Position numbers and translations under genes: made by a program
Assembly: GCA_937983405.1 (NCBI GenBank)
Contig: CALJZN010000022.1
Location: 1 to 64,000, forward strand
DNA: 64,000 nucleotides
Source: an uncultured Paracoccaceae bacterium
Lineage (GTDB): Bacteria > Pseudomonadota > Alphaproteobacteria > Rhodobacterales > Rhodobacteraceae
Direction of reading: 5' to 3'
Part shown: positions 54,597 through 64,000 of the stretch, piece after piece
Layout of the letters: the number at the start of each line of letters is the position of its first letter
How positions within the stretch are numbered: position 1 is the first letter of the stretch
Notes under the pieces: model-generated
Told to the model about the DNA's origin: nothing
The model's input: the letters and a program-made list of their open reading frames with translations, nothing else
Databases searched by the model: none

Positions 54597-55465
54597 ACCC
54601 GGTCGGTCGATTGGCGGCCGAACAGGCCCTGCGGCCTGAAGAACAGGACGGCGAAGATGATGATGAAGGCGGCGGCGTCCTTGTATTGCGAGCTGAGATA
54701 GCCGGCGGTCATGGCTTCCAGGACCCCCACGATCAGGCCGCCCGCCAGCGCGCCCTTGGGGTTGCCCATCCCGCCCAGCATGGCGGCGGCAAAGCCCTTC
54801 AGCGCGAAGGCGAGGCCCACGTCATAGGCGGTCAGCGTGATCGGCGTGACCAGCACCCCGGCCAGTGCGCCGATGCCGGCCGACATCGCGAAGGACAGCG
54901 TCATCACGAAGGGCGTGTTGATGCCCACAAGCTGCGCCGCGAGCCGGTTGTTCGACGTCGCCAGCACCGCGCGACCCAGAAGCGTGCGGGTGAAGAACAG
55001 CCACAGCCCGACGAAGATCACGACCGCGCCGCCGATCACCCACAAGCTCTGCGGCAGGATGGTCGCGCCCAGGATGCGGATCGGATCCTCGCCCGAGAAG
55101 GCCGGGAAGCGGTGGATCTGCTTGCCGAAGATCAGCTGCGCCGCACCGCGGATGAAGATCGAGGCGCCGATGGTGATAATGACAAGCGACACGACGGGGG
55201 CCCCCCGCGCAGGCTCGATGGCCAGCTTGTTCATCGCGACCCCGAGTGCCGCGGTGGCCACCACGGCGGTGAGGGCCGCCAGGGGCAGGGGCGCGCCCGC
55301 GGCGTGGGCGAAAACGGTGATCATCCCGCCCAGCATGACGAACTCGCCCTGAGCGAAGTTCACCACGTCGGAGGCGTTGTAGATCATGGTGAAGCCAAGG
55401 GCCACCAGCGCATAGACCGCCCCGACCGTCACCCCGGAGAGAAGGAATTGCAGGAGTTCCGACAT
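54593..55465 (-). CDS. Branched-chain-amino-acid-type ABC transporter permease (LivH-like)
   Basis: LLQFLLSGVTVGAVYALVALGFTMIYNASDVVNFAQGEFVMLGGM...GFAAAMLGGMGNPKGALAGGLIVGVLE. Confidence 0.95.
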   Translation of the reverse strand: MSELLQFLLSGVTVGAVYALVALGFTMIYNASDVVNFAQGEFVMLGGMITVFAHAAGAPLPLAALTAVVATAALGVAMNKLAIEPARGAPVVSLVIITIGASIFIRGAAQLIFGKQIHRFPAFSGEDPIRILGATILPQSLWVIGGAVVIFVGLWLFFTRTLLGRAVLATSNNRLAAQLVGINTPFVMTLSFAMSAGIGALAGVLVTPITLTAYDVGLAFALKGFAAAMLGGMGNPKGALAGGLIVGVLEAMTAGYLSSQYKDAAAFIIIFAVLFFRPQGLFGRQSTDRV

Positions 55466-55531
55466 GCGCCCGCCCCCGATGCCCCGACACGGGTCGCCGC
55501 GCCTCCGTGGCCGGGGGCGCGGCGGGTGGTG

Positions 55532-56671
55532 TCACTCGACCAGCGTCCAGGTGCCGCCCCGGATTTCCAGCATCCGGAAGGCCGACAGGTCGAGGCCCAG
55601 GTGATCCTCGGGCGAGAAGGTGTAGACGCCGGTGGTGCCGGCGAGGCCCGCGGTCGCCTCGATCGCGTCGCGGATCGCGGCGGGTTCGGCCGAACCCGCG
55701 CGGGTGATCGCGTCGGTCATGATCAGGAAGGCGTCATGGGCATAGCCGCCGAAGGTGCTGACCGGGGTGCCGGTCTTGCTTTCGAACATCGCCTTGTAGG
55801 CATCGACCAGCGGCTTCTGCGGATCGTCCGCCGCCAGAAGGTCGGCCACCAGCAGTGCCGTGCCGGGCAGACGGACGCCCTCGACCGCCTCGATCCCCGC
55901 GAGCTGGATGAAGCCGTCCGAGGCCACGCCGTGCGACTGGTAGAACGGCAGGTCGATCGCCAGCTGCCAGTAATTGCGCGTCACGATCGCCGGGCCCTGG
56001 CCGAAGCCGGGGTTCAGCACCGCCTGAACGCCCGCGGTGCCCTTGATCTTGGTCAGCTGCGCGGTCATGTCCGCGTCCCTTGGATCGTAGGTCTCGTCCG
56101 CGACGATCTCGATCCCGTAGTCGGGCGCCACCTTCTTGCACTGCGCCTGCATCGAGGCGCCGAAGCCGTCGGTGCCCGAGATCATGCCGATCCTGCCGAT
56201 CCCGCGCTTGCGCATGTCCTCGAAGATCTTCTGGCAGGCCATGCGGTCGGTGTGCGGGGTCTTGAAGGTGAAGGGCTTCACCGGATCGATGATGTCGATC
56301 GCGCCGGCCAACGAGATGAAGGGGATCTTGGCCTCTTCGGCGACGGCGAGGATGGACATGGTGGTGCCGGTGGTGGTGCCGCCGATGATGGCGACGACCT
56401 CGTCGTCCTCGATCAGGCGGGTGGCAAAGGTGCGGGCCTTGTTGGGGTCGCCGCCGTCGTCATAGGCGACGAGTTTGATTTTCTCGCCGTCGATACCGCC
56501 TTTGGCGTTCAGGTCGGCGACCAGCATCTCCAGCGTCCTGAGTTCCGGGTCGCCGAGGAAAGCGGCGGGGCCGGTGGCCGAAAGCGAAGCGCCGATCCGG
56601 ATCTCGGCCAGTGCCGGGACGGCGAGGGCGACGAGGGCGGCCGTGGCGGCGGTGGTCAGAAGGTTTCTCAT
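55532..56671 (-). CDS. Periplasmic substrate-binding protein, LivK/type-1 family
   Basis: Signal peptide then IRIGASLSATGPAAFLGDPELRTLEMLVADLNAKGGIDGEKIKLVAYDDGGDPNKARTFATRLIEDDEVVAIIGGTTTGTTMSI. Confidence 0.94.
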   Translation of the reverse strand: MRNLLTTAATAALVALAVPALAEIRIGASLSATGPAAFLGDPELRTLEMLVADLNAKGGIDGEKIKLVAYDDGGDPNKARTFATRLIEDDEVVAIIGGTTTGTTMSILAVAEEAKIPFISLAGAIDIIDPVKPFTFKTPHTDRMACQKIFEDMRKRGIGRIGMISGTDGFGASMQAQCKKVAPDYGIEIVADETYDPRDADMTAQLTKIKGTAGVQAVLNPGFGQGPAIVTRNYWQLAIDLPFYQSHGVASDGFIQLAGIEAVEGVRLPGTALLVADLLAADDPQKPLVDAYKAMFESKTGTPVSTFGGYAHDAFLIMTDAITRAGSAEPAAIRDAIEATAGLAGTTGVYTFSPEDHLGLDLSAFRMLEIRGGTWTLVE

Positions 56672-56700
56672 GGGTCTCCTCCCTGGGGTTGCAGCGGACG

Positions 56701-58338
56701 TCAGGCTGCCATTCGGCGCGACATCACCCGGCGGAATCGGGTGGCGACGAAGGCAGTATCGGTAAGGCTGGCGTTGCCGGCCGGGTTGGCCCCGGTGACG
56801 TGGAAGTCGCTGAAGGCCGCGGACTGGTTGACGTAGATGTTGCCGGTCAGGTTGATCGACAGGTTGACCCCGGCACCGGCAAAGGCCGCCTCGGCGCGGG
56901 CGATGCGGGCCGCGTCGGTGTCATAGAGCGCGGCGGTGATCGCGCCCTTCGCGGCGGCAAGGCCCGCGGCTTGCCCGATGGCGGCGTCGGCGTCCGATGC
57001 CGCGATCAGGAATGCGACGGGGCCGAAACATTCCTCGCCCGCGACGGGGTCGTCGGCGGAAACGGCCAGCAGCAGCGGGCCGGGCTCGCCCTTTGCCGCG
57101 CCCTGTCGCAGCACCCGGCCCCGGGCGGCGGCGGCCTCGACGCGCGCCCGCGTCGCCGGGTTGGCCAGGGCCCCGCAGATGCTTTCGGCACGGGCGGGGT
57201 CCGCAAGCAGTGCGTCGATGGCCGCGACCAGCGCGGCCGCCACTTCGTCGAAGGACTTGTGGCCCCGGTCCGTCTCGATCCCGCCGGCCGGGATGTAGAT
57301 GTTCTGCGGCGTGGTGCACATCTGTCCCGAGTAGAGCGACAGCGCGAAGGCGAGGTTGGCGCACATGCCGTCAAGGTCGCCGGTCGCGGCGATGACGATG
57401 CTGTTGACACCGGTCTCCTCGGTGAAGAGCTGCGCCTGGCGGGCGTTGTCGCGCAGCCACGCGCCGAAGGCGGAGGACCCGGTGTAGTCGATGAGCTTCA
57501 CCTCGGGCAGGGTGGCCAGCGCCTTGGTGATCTCGGCCCCCGGCTCGTCCACCGCCAGCAGGACCGCATCGGCGGGCAGGCCTGCCTCGGCCAACACCGC
57601 GCGCAGCACCCGCACGCTCAGGGCGAGCGGCAGGATCGCGCGCGGGTGCGGCTTGACGATCACCGGGTTGCCGGTTGCAAGGCTGGCGAAGAGGCCGGGG
57701 TAGGAGTTCCAGGTCGGGAATGTGTTGCAGCCGATCGTCAGTGCGATTCCGGCGGGGCGCAGCGTCCAGGTCTTTTCCACCACGATCGGCGCGGCCTTGC
57801 CCTGGGGCTTTTCCCAGCGGGCGCGGGCGGCGAAGCGGGTCATCTCGGCCCAGGCCATGGCAACGGCCTCCAGCCCGCGGTCCTGGGCATGCGGGCCGCC
57901 TGCCTGGAACGCCATGGCAAAGGCCTGGCCGGTGGTGTGCATGGTGGCATGGGCGATCAGGAAGCTCTGCCGGTTGAGGCGCGCGAGGGCCTCGAGGCAG
58001 GCGCCGACGCGGGCCTCGGGCGACGCGGCGGCAAGGGCCGGGGCTGCTGCTGCTGCGGCCGCGATCAGCGCGTCCGGGGTTGCGGCGGGATAGCGGATGC
58101 CAAGCCGCGGCCCGAAGGGCGACACCTCGGCCCCAGCTCGCGAGGTGCCGGGGTGGCCGGGCAGGTCGAAATCCTGCCCCGTCAGCGCGGCAAAGGCAAC
58201 CTCGCCCTCGGCCCTCGCGGTCTCGCCATAGACCTTCCCGGTGGGCACTTCCGGATACGGGGTCCAGTATTCGCGCCGCGCCAGGGCGGCCACGGCCGAC
58301 AACAGCGTCGGCCGGTGACGGTCGAAGAAGTCCGACAT
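56701..58338 (-). CDS. paaN: Phenylacetic acid degradation protein PaaN (aldehyde dehydrogenase family)
   Basis: MSDFFDRHRPTLLSAVAALARREYWTPYPEVPTGKVYGETARAEGEVAFAALTGQDFDLPGHPG...SLYSGQMCTTPQNIYIPAGGI. Confidence 0.93.
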   Translation of the reverse strand: MSDFFDRHRPTLLSAVAALARREYWTPYPEVPTGKVYGETARAEGEVAFAALTGQDFDLPGHPGTSRAGAEVSPFGPRLGIRYPAATPDALIAAAAAAAPALAAASPEARVGACLEALARLNRQSFLIAHATMHTTGQAFAMAFQAGGPHAQDRGLEAVAMAWAEMTRFAARARWEKPQGKAAPIVVEKTWTLRPAGIALTIGCNTFPTWNSYPGLFASLATGNPVIVKPHPRAILPLALSVRVLRAVLAEAGLPADAVLLAVDEPGAEITKALATLPEVKLIDYTGSSAFGAWLRDNARQAQLFTEETGVNSIVIAATGDLDGMCANLAFALSLYSGQMCTTPQNIYIPAGGIETDRGHKSFDEVAAALVAAIDALLADPARAESICGALANPATRARVEAAAARGRVLRQGAAKGEPGPLLLAVSADDPVAGEECFGPVAFLIAASDADAAIGQAAGLAAAKGAITAALYDTDAARIARAEAAFAGAGVNLSINLTGNIYVNQSAAFSDFHVTGANPAGNASLTDTAFVATRFRRVMSRRMAA

Positions 58339-58382
58339 GCTGTCCTCCCGCCGGCTCTCCCCCTTCCGGCCTGATTATCATT

Positions 58383-58394
58383 GACCGGCCGGTC
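58383..58394. promoter_or_regulatory. Putative PaaR (TetR-family) operator palindrome
   Basis: Perfect 12-bp palindrome GACCGGCCGGTC within TTGACCGGCCGGTCGGTTT in the paaN-paaG divergent intergenic region. Confidence 0.55.
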
Positions 58395-58449
58395 GGTTTA
58401 TGCAAGACCTTTTTTGCGACAGTCTGCAGATGGGGGGAGATGACGCGCC

Positions 58450-59244
58450 ATGGACCAACCCGGAACGGTCCTTGCCTGCCTTGACTCGGGCGTCCTCCGG
58501 CTGACCCTCAACCGGCCCGACAAGCTGAATTCCTTCAATGAGGACATGCACCTGGCACTGCGCGCGCAGATCGCCCGCGCGCACCAGGACGCGGGCATCC
58601 GCGCCGTGCTGCTGACCGGGGCGGGGCGCGGCTTTTGCGCCGGGCAGGACCTGGGCGACCGCGACCCCCGCAGGGGCGGGCCGGCCCCGGACCTCGGGCA
58701 GACGCTCGAGACATTCTACAACCCGACGCTGAGGCTGATTCGGCAGCTCGAAAAGCCGGTGGTCTGCGCCGTCAACGGGGTGGCGGCGGGTGCGGGGGCC
58801 AACATCGCGCTGGCCTGCGACATCGTGCTGGCTGCAAGATCCGCACGCTTCATCCAGTCCTTCGCGAAGATCGGTCTTGTCCCCGACGCGGGCGGCAGCT
58901 GGTCGCTGACGCGCATCCTGGGCGAGCCGCGCGCCAAGGTGCTGGCCCTGACCGCGGAACCCCTGACGGCCGAGAAGGCCGCCGACTGGGGTCTGATCTG
59001 GAAGGCCGTGGACGACGCAGACCTGATGGCCGAAGCGACCCGGCTGGCCGAAGCACTCGCCGCCGGGCCGACCCTCGGCCTTGGCCTGACCAAGCGGCTG
59101 ATCCAGGCGGCCGCGACCCATTCGTTCGAACAACAGCTGGACATGGAGCGCGACCTGCAGCAGCAGGCGGGCCGCAGCGCCGACTATGCCGAAGGCGTCG
59201 CCGCCTTCCTGGAGAAACGCCAAGCGAGGTTCACCGGCACATGA
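58450..59244 (+). CDS. paaG: PaaG-type isomerase (enoyl-CoA hydratase/isomerase family)
   Basis: GVLRLTLNRPDKLNSFNEDMHLALRAQIARAHQDAGIRAVLLTGAGRGFCAGQDLGDRDPRRGGPAPDLGQTLETFYNPTLRLIRQLEKPVVCAVNGVAAGAGANIALACDIVLAA. Confidence 0.93.
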   Translation: MDQPGTVLACLDSGVLRLTLNRPDKLNSFNEDMHLALRAQIARAHQDAGIRAVLLTGAGRGFCAGQDLGDRDPRRGGPAPDLGQTLETFYNPTLRLIRQLEKPVVCAVNGVAAGAGANIALACDIVLAARSARFIQSFAKIGLVPDAGGSWSLTRILGEPRAKVLALTAEPLTAEKAADWGLIWKAVDDADLMAEATRLAEALAAGPTLGLGLTKRLIQAAATHSFEQQLDMERDLQQQAGRSADYAEGVAAFLEKRQARFTGT

Positions 59245-59690
59245 AACCCGTCGCGCAGATGACCCCGCAGGAACTCGCCGAGGCCGCGGCCCGGGCGATG
59301 TGGAACGACGACAGCGCCAGCCAGCGGCTGGGCATGTCGCTGGACTTGGTCGCGCCGGGCATCGCGACCCTGTCGATGACCGTGACCGACGCGATGTCCA
59401 ACGGTCACGGCAACTGCCATGGCGGCTACATCTTCACGCTGGCCGACAGCGCCTTCGCCTTCGCCTGCAACAGCCACAATGACATCGTCGTCGCCCAGCA
59501 CTGTTCGATCACCTACATTCGGCCGGTCCGCATCGGCGACCGCCTGACCGCCGCCGCGCGCGAGGTGTCGCGGCAGGGCCGGTCGGGTCTCTACGATGTG
59601 CGCATCACCAACCAGGACGGTATCCATGTCGCCGAGTTCCGCGGCCATTCGCGCACCGTCCGGGGCACCCATCTGCCGGTCGCGGACTGA
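59241..59690 (+). CDS. paaI: Hydroxyphenylacetyl-CoA thioesterase PaaI
   Basis: LGMSLDLVAPGIATLSMTVTDAMSNGHGNCHGGYIFTLADSAFAFACNSHNDIVVAQHCSITYIRPVRIGDRLTAAAREVSRQGRSGLYDVRI. Confidence 0.93.
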   Translation: MKPVAQMTPQELAEAAARAMWNDDSASQRLGMSLDLVAPGIATLSMTVTDAMSNGHGNCHGGYIFTLADSAFAFACNSHNDIVVAQHCSITYIRPVRIGDRLTAAAREVSRQGRSGLYDVRITNQDGIHVAEFRGHSRTVRGTHLPVAD

Positions 59691-59720
59691 TCGGCCGTCG
59701 CAGTTCCAAGGGAGGAGACC

Positions 59721-61031
59721 GTGGAAGACCTTACCCCCCGCAAGCAGGACCTCGACCCGATCGAGCTCGCCTCGCGCGACGAGATCGAGGCGCTGCAACT
59801 CCACCGCATGAAGCGCTCGCTGAAGCACGCGTACGAGAACTCGCCCTTCTACCGCAAGCGCTTCATCGAGAACGACGTCCACCCCGAGGACCTCAGGACG
59901 CTGGGGGACATCGCGAAATTTCCCCTCACCACCAAGCAGGACCTGCGCGACACCTATCCCTTCGGCATGTTTGCCGTGCCGCGCAGCCGGCTGGTGCGGG
60001 TGCACGGGTCGTCGGGAACCACGGGCAAGCCGACCGTGGTGGGCTATACCGCCAACGACATCGACGTCTGGTCGAGCCTGATCGCGCGGTCGATCCGCGC
60101 CGCGGGCGGACGTCCCGGCGACATGGTGCACAATGCCTATGGTTACGGCCTGTTCACCGGCGGCCTCGGCGCGCATTACGGGGCCGAGCGGCTGGGCTGC
60201 ACGGTCGTGCCGGTCTCGGGCGGGCAGACCGAACGGCAGGTGACGCTGATCACCGACTTCCGGCCCGAGATCATCATGGTCACGCCTTCCTACATGCTGT
60301 CGATCCTCGACGAGTTCCGCCGCCAGGGCGTCGATCCGCGCGCCTCGTCGCTGAAGGTCGGCATCTTCGGGGCGGAACCCTGGACCAACGCGATGCGCCA
60401 GGAGATTGAGGACGCCTTCGACATGCACGCGGTGGACATCTACGGGCTATCCGAGATCATGGGGCCGGGCGTTGCCCAGGAATGCGTGGAAACCAAGGAC
60501 GGCCTGCACGTCTGGGAAGACCACTTCTACCCCGAAATCATCGATCCCGCGACCGGCGAGGTCCTGCCCGATGGCCAGATGGGGGAACTCGTGTTCACCA
60601 CGCTGACCAAGGAAGCCCTGCCGATGGTGCGCTACCGCACCCGCGACCTGACGCGACTGCTGCCCGGCACCGCGCGGTCGATGCGGCGGATCGAGAAGAT
60701 CACCGGACGCAGCGACGACATGATCATCCTGCGCGGCGTCAACGTCTTCCCGACCCAGATCGAGGAGCAGATCCTCAAGTGCAAGGGCCTGGCCCCCCAC
60801 TTCCAGATCGAACTGACGCGCGAGGGCCGGATGGACACCATGACCGTTCATGTCGAATGCGCCCCCGACCGGGCGGACGCCGACGCCCGCGCCAGTTCGG
60901 CCAGGGAGCTTGCACATCACATCAAGTCCGTCGTCGGCGTGTCCACGCGCATCGACGTGACCGATCCGAACGCGATTGCCCGCTCGGAGGGCAAGGCGAG
61001 GCGGGTCGTGGACAATCGTCCCAAAGGCTGA
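59721..61031 (+). CDS. paaK: Phenylacetate--CoA ligase
   Basis: YENSPFYRKRFIENDVHPEDLRTLGDIAKFPLTTKQDLRDTYPFGMFAVPRSRLVRVHGSSGTTGKPTVVGYTANDIDVW...YGLSEIMGPGVAQECVETKDGLHVWEDHFYPEIIDP. Confidence 0.97.
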   Translation: MEDLTPRKQDLDPIELASRDEIEALQLHRMKRSLKHAYENSPFYRKRFIENDVHPEDLRTLGDIAKFPLTTKQDLRDTYPFGMFAVPRSRLVRVHGSSGTTGKPTVVGYTANDIDVWSSLIARSIRAAGGRPGDMVHNAYGYGLFTGGLGAHYGAERLGCTVVPVSGGQTERQVTLITDFRPEIIMVTPSYMLSILDEFRRQGVDPRASSLKVGIFGAEPWTNAMRQEIEDAFDMHAVDIYGLSEIMGPGVAQECVETKDGLHVWEDHFYPEIIDPATGEVLPDGQMGELVFTTLTKEALPMVRYRTRDLTRLLPGTARSMRRIEKITGRSDDMIILRGVNVFPTQIEEQILKCKGLAPHFQIELTREGRMDTMTVHVECAPDRADADARASSARELAHHIKSVVGVSTRIDVTDPNAIARSEGKARRVVDNRPKG

Positions 61032-61117
61032 CCGTCTGGCCGGTGACACAAAGGCATGCTTGAGGTAGTCCGGGCGACGTTGCCCGATCGCTACGGCAGC
61101 CGCAGGAAAAGACGACG

Positions 61118-61717
61118 ATGGCGCGGACAAGGGCGGCGGACTTCAAGGAAAAGCAGCGCTGTATCCTGGAGCGCGCGGCGCAGGTCTTTGCCGAACAGGG
61201 CATGGAAAAGGCCTCGATGTCGCAGATCGCGGCCGTGGCCCAGGTGTCCAAGGCGCTGCTCTATCACTACTATCCCAGCAAGGACGCGCTGATCTTCTCG
61301 ATCATCATGGGCCATCTCGAGGAACTGGATCAGGCGATCGAGGCGGCGGATGACCCGGGCCTCGACCCCGAGTGGCGTCTGCGCAAACTGGTCCACGCTG
61401 TGCTGGAGAACTACCGGGGCGCCGACAACCAGCACAAGGTGCAGCTGAACGCGACCGCGGCGCTGTCCGACGAGCAGAAGGCGGCGATCACCGCCATCGA
61501 GCGCCGGATTGTGCGCCGGTTCTCGGCCATCCTCGACCTCATCAATCCGGGGCTGAACAGCACGGAGAAGCCGCTGCTGATGCCGGTGACGATGTCGCTC
61601 TTCGGGATGCTGAACTGGGTCTACATGTGGTTCCGCGACGGCGGTCGCATCAGCCGCAAGGAGTATGCCGATCTCGCGACAACGCTGATCCTGGAAGGGA
61701 TTAAAGCCGTCCGCTGA
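61118..61717 (+). CDS. TetR/AcrR family regulator (likely PaaR)
   Basis: RCILERAAQVFAEQGMEKASMSQIAAVAQVSKALLYHYYPSKDALIFSIIMGHLEELDQAIE; position in the paa cluster. Confidence 0.9.
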   Translation: MARTRAADFKEKQRCILERAAQVFAEQGMEKASMSQIAAVAQVSKALLYHYYPSKDALIFSIIMGHLEELDQAIEAADDPGLDPEWRLRKLVHAVLENYRGADNQHKVQLNATAALSDEQKAAITAIERRIVRRFSAILDLINPGLNSTEKPLLMPVTMSLFGMLNWVYMWFRDGGRISRKEYADLATTLILEGIKAVR

Positions 61718-62314
61718 TCCGCGACAGGACTTTCGGCTCGTAGGCTGGCGCCTGCGCGCGTCGACGGTCCGGTTCGGGTGCTGTCAGAGGTGCGGCAGGG
61801 CGCAGCCTTGCGGGCGCCTCCAGCGCCAGGCGCTGGTAGATCGCGGTCCCCTGAGATTTCCACGCGATCTCGTCGTCGGACAGGTCTCGCTGCACCCTGG
61901 CCGGGGCGCCCACCGCCAGGCTGCGCGGCGGGATCCGCGCCCCAGCCTTCACGAAGGCCAGCGCGGCGACGATGGAGTCGTCGCCCACCTCTGCCTCGTC
62001 CATGACAACGGCATTCATGCCGATCATAGCGTTCCGCCCGATCCGGCAGCCGTGCAGCACCGCGCCGTGGCCGATGTGGCCGGCCTCGCCGATCACCACA
62101 TCCCGGCCGGGAAAGGCATGAACCACGCAGGTTTCCTGCAGGTTGCTGCCGCCCTGCATCACGATGCGCCCGAAGTCGCCGCGCAGCACGGCGCCCGGCC
62201 CGACATAGCAGGCCGGGCCGATCAGCACGTCGCCAATCACCACTGCCTCGGGATGGACGAAGGCCGCGGGGTCGATCACCGGGACGATGCCGTCCCAGGC
62301 ATAGATGCGGCCCG

Positions 62315-62318
<4 letters not shown>
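61701..62318 (-). CDS. paaY: Phenylacetic acid degradation protein PaaY (gamma-carbonic-anhydrase-like LbetaH)
   Basis: IYAWDGIVPVIDPAAFVHPEAVVIGDVLIGPACYVGPGAVLRGDFGRIVMQGGSNLQETCVVHAFPGRDVVIGEAGHIGHGAVLHGCRIGRNAMIGMNAVVMDEAEVGDDSIVAALAFVKAG. Confidence 0.94.

Positions 62319-64000
<1,682 letters not shown>

Noticed and set aside
61056-61292. Small plus-strand ORF before and into the TetR regulator
   Set aside because: Overlaps the regulator out of frame, no family features.

Overview
This is a 64 kb chromosomal window from a very GC-rich alphaproteobacterium. Gene content and order suggest Rhodobacteraceae; that is inference, no search was run. Most of it is densely packed housekeeping genes: comM, an RpoH-type sigma factor, coaBC, dut, a MoeB-like E1, an M3 peptidase, 2-hydroxyacid dehydrogenase, EamA transporters, separate MnmD and MnmC2-like genes, polyprenyl synthase, ispE, etf-QO, greA, a COX subunit IV microprotein, tsaC/Sua5, an FtsX-type ABC exporter, hemC/hemE, a BCAT-like aminotransferase, NifU-like, tsaB, rimI, a BMP-type nucleoside ABC transporter, YgjP and tRNA-Ala(GGC). 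From about 50.2 kb to the right edge is a phenylacetate (paa) catabolic cluster with an embedded Liv-type ABC transporter; it continues beyond the window. The ORF track misses at least three genes that I read directly: comM at the left edge, a DUF465/YdcH-like microprotein and the 44-aa aa3-type COX subunit IV. The most unusual signals are: (i) a decayed UDP-glucuronate decarboxylase gene spread over three frames with its YxxxK motif lost (13.8-14.8 kb); (ii) a truncated, frameshifted YbjN-like paralogue beside an intact copy (1.6-3.0 kb); (iii) a TGATCC-N18-TA ECF sigma-E-like promoter upstream of the RpoHII-like gene; (iv) a perfect GACCGGCCGGTC palindrome between divergent paaN and paaG; (v) a split, divergent MnmC arrangement. 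I did not find CRISPR arrays, prophage, IS elements or an obvious new defence system.
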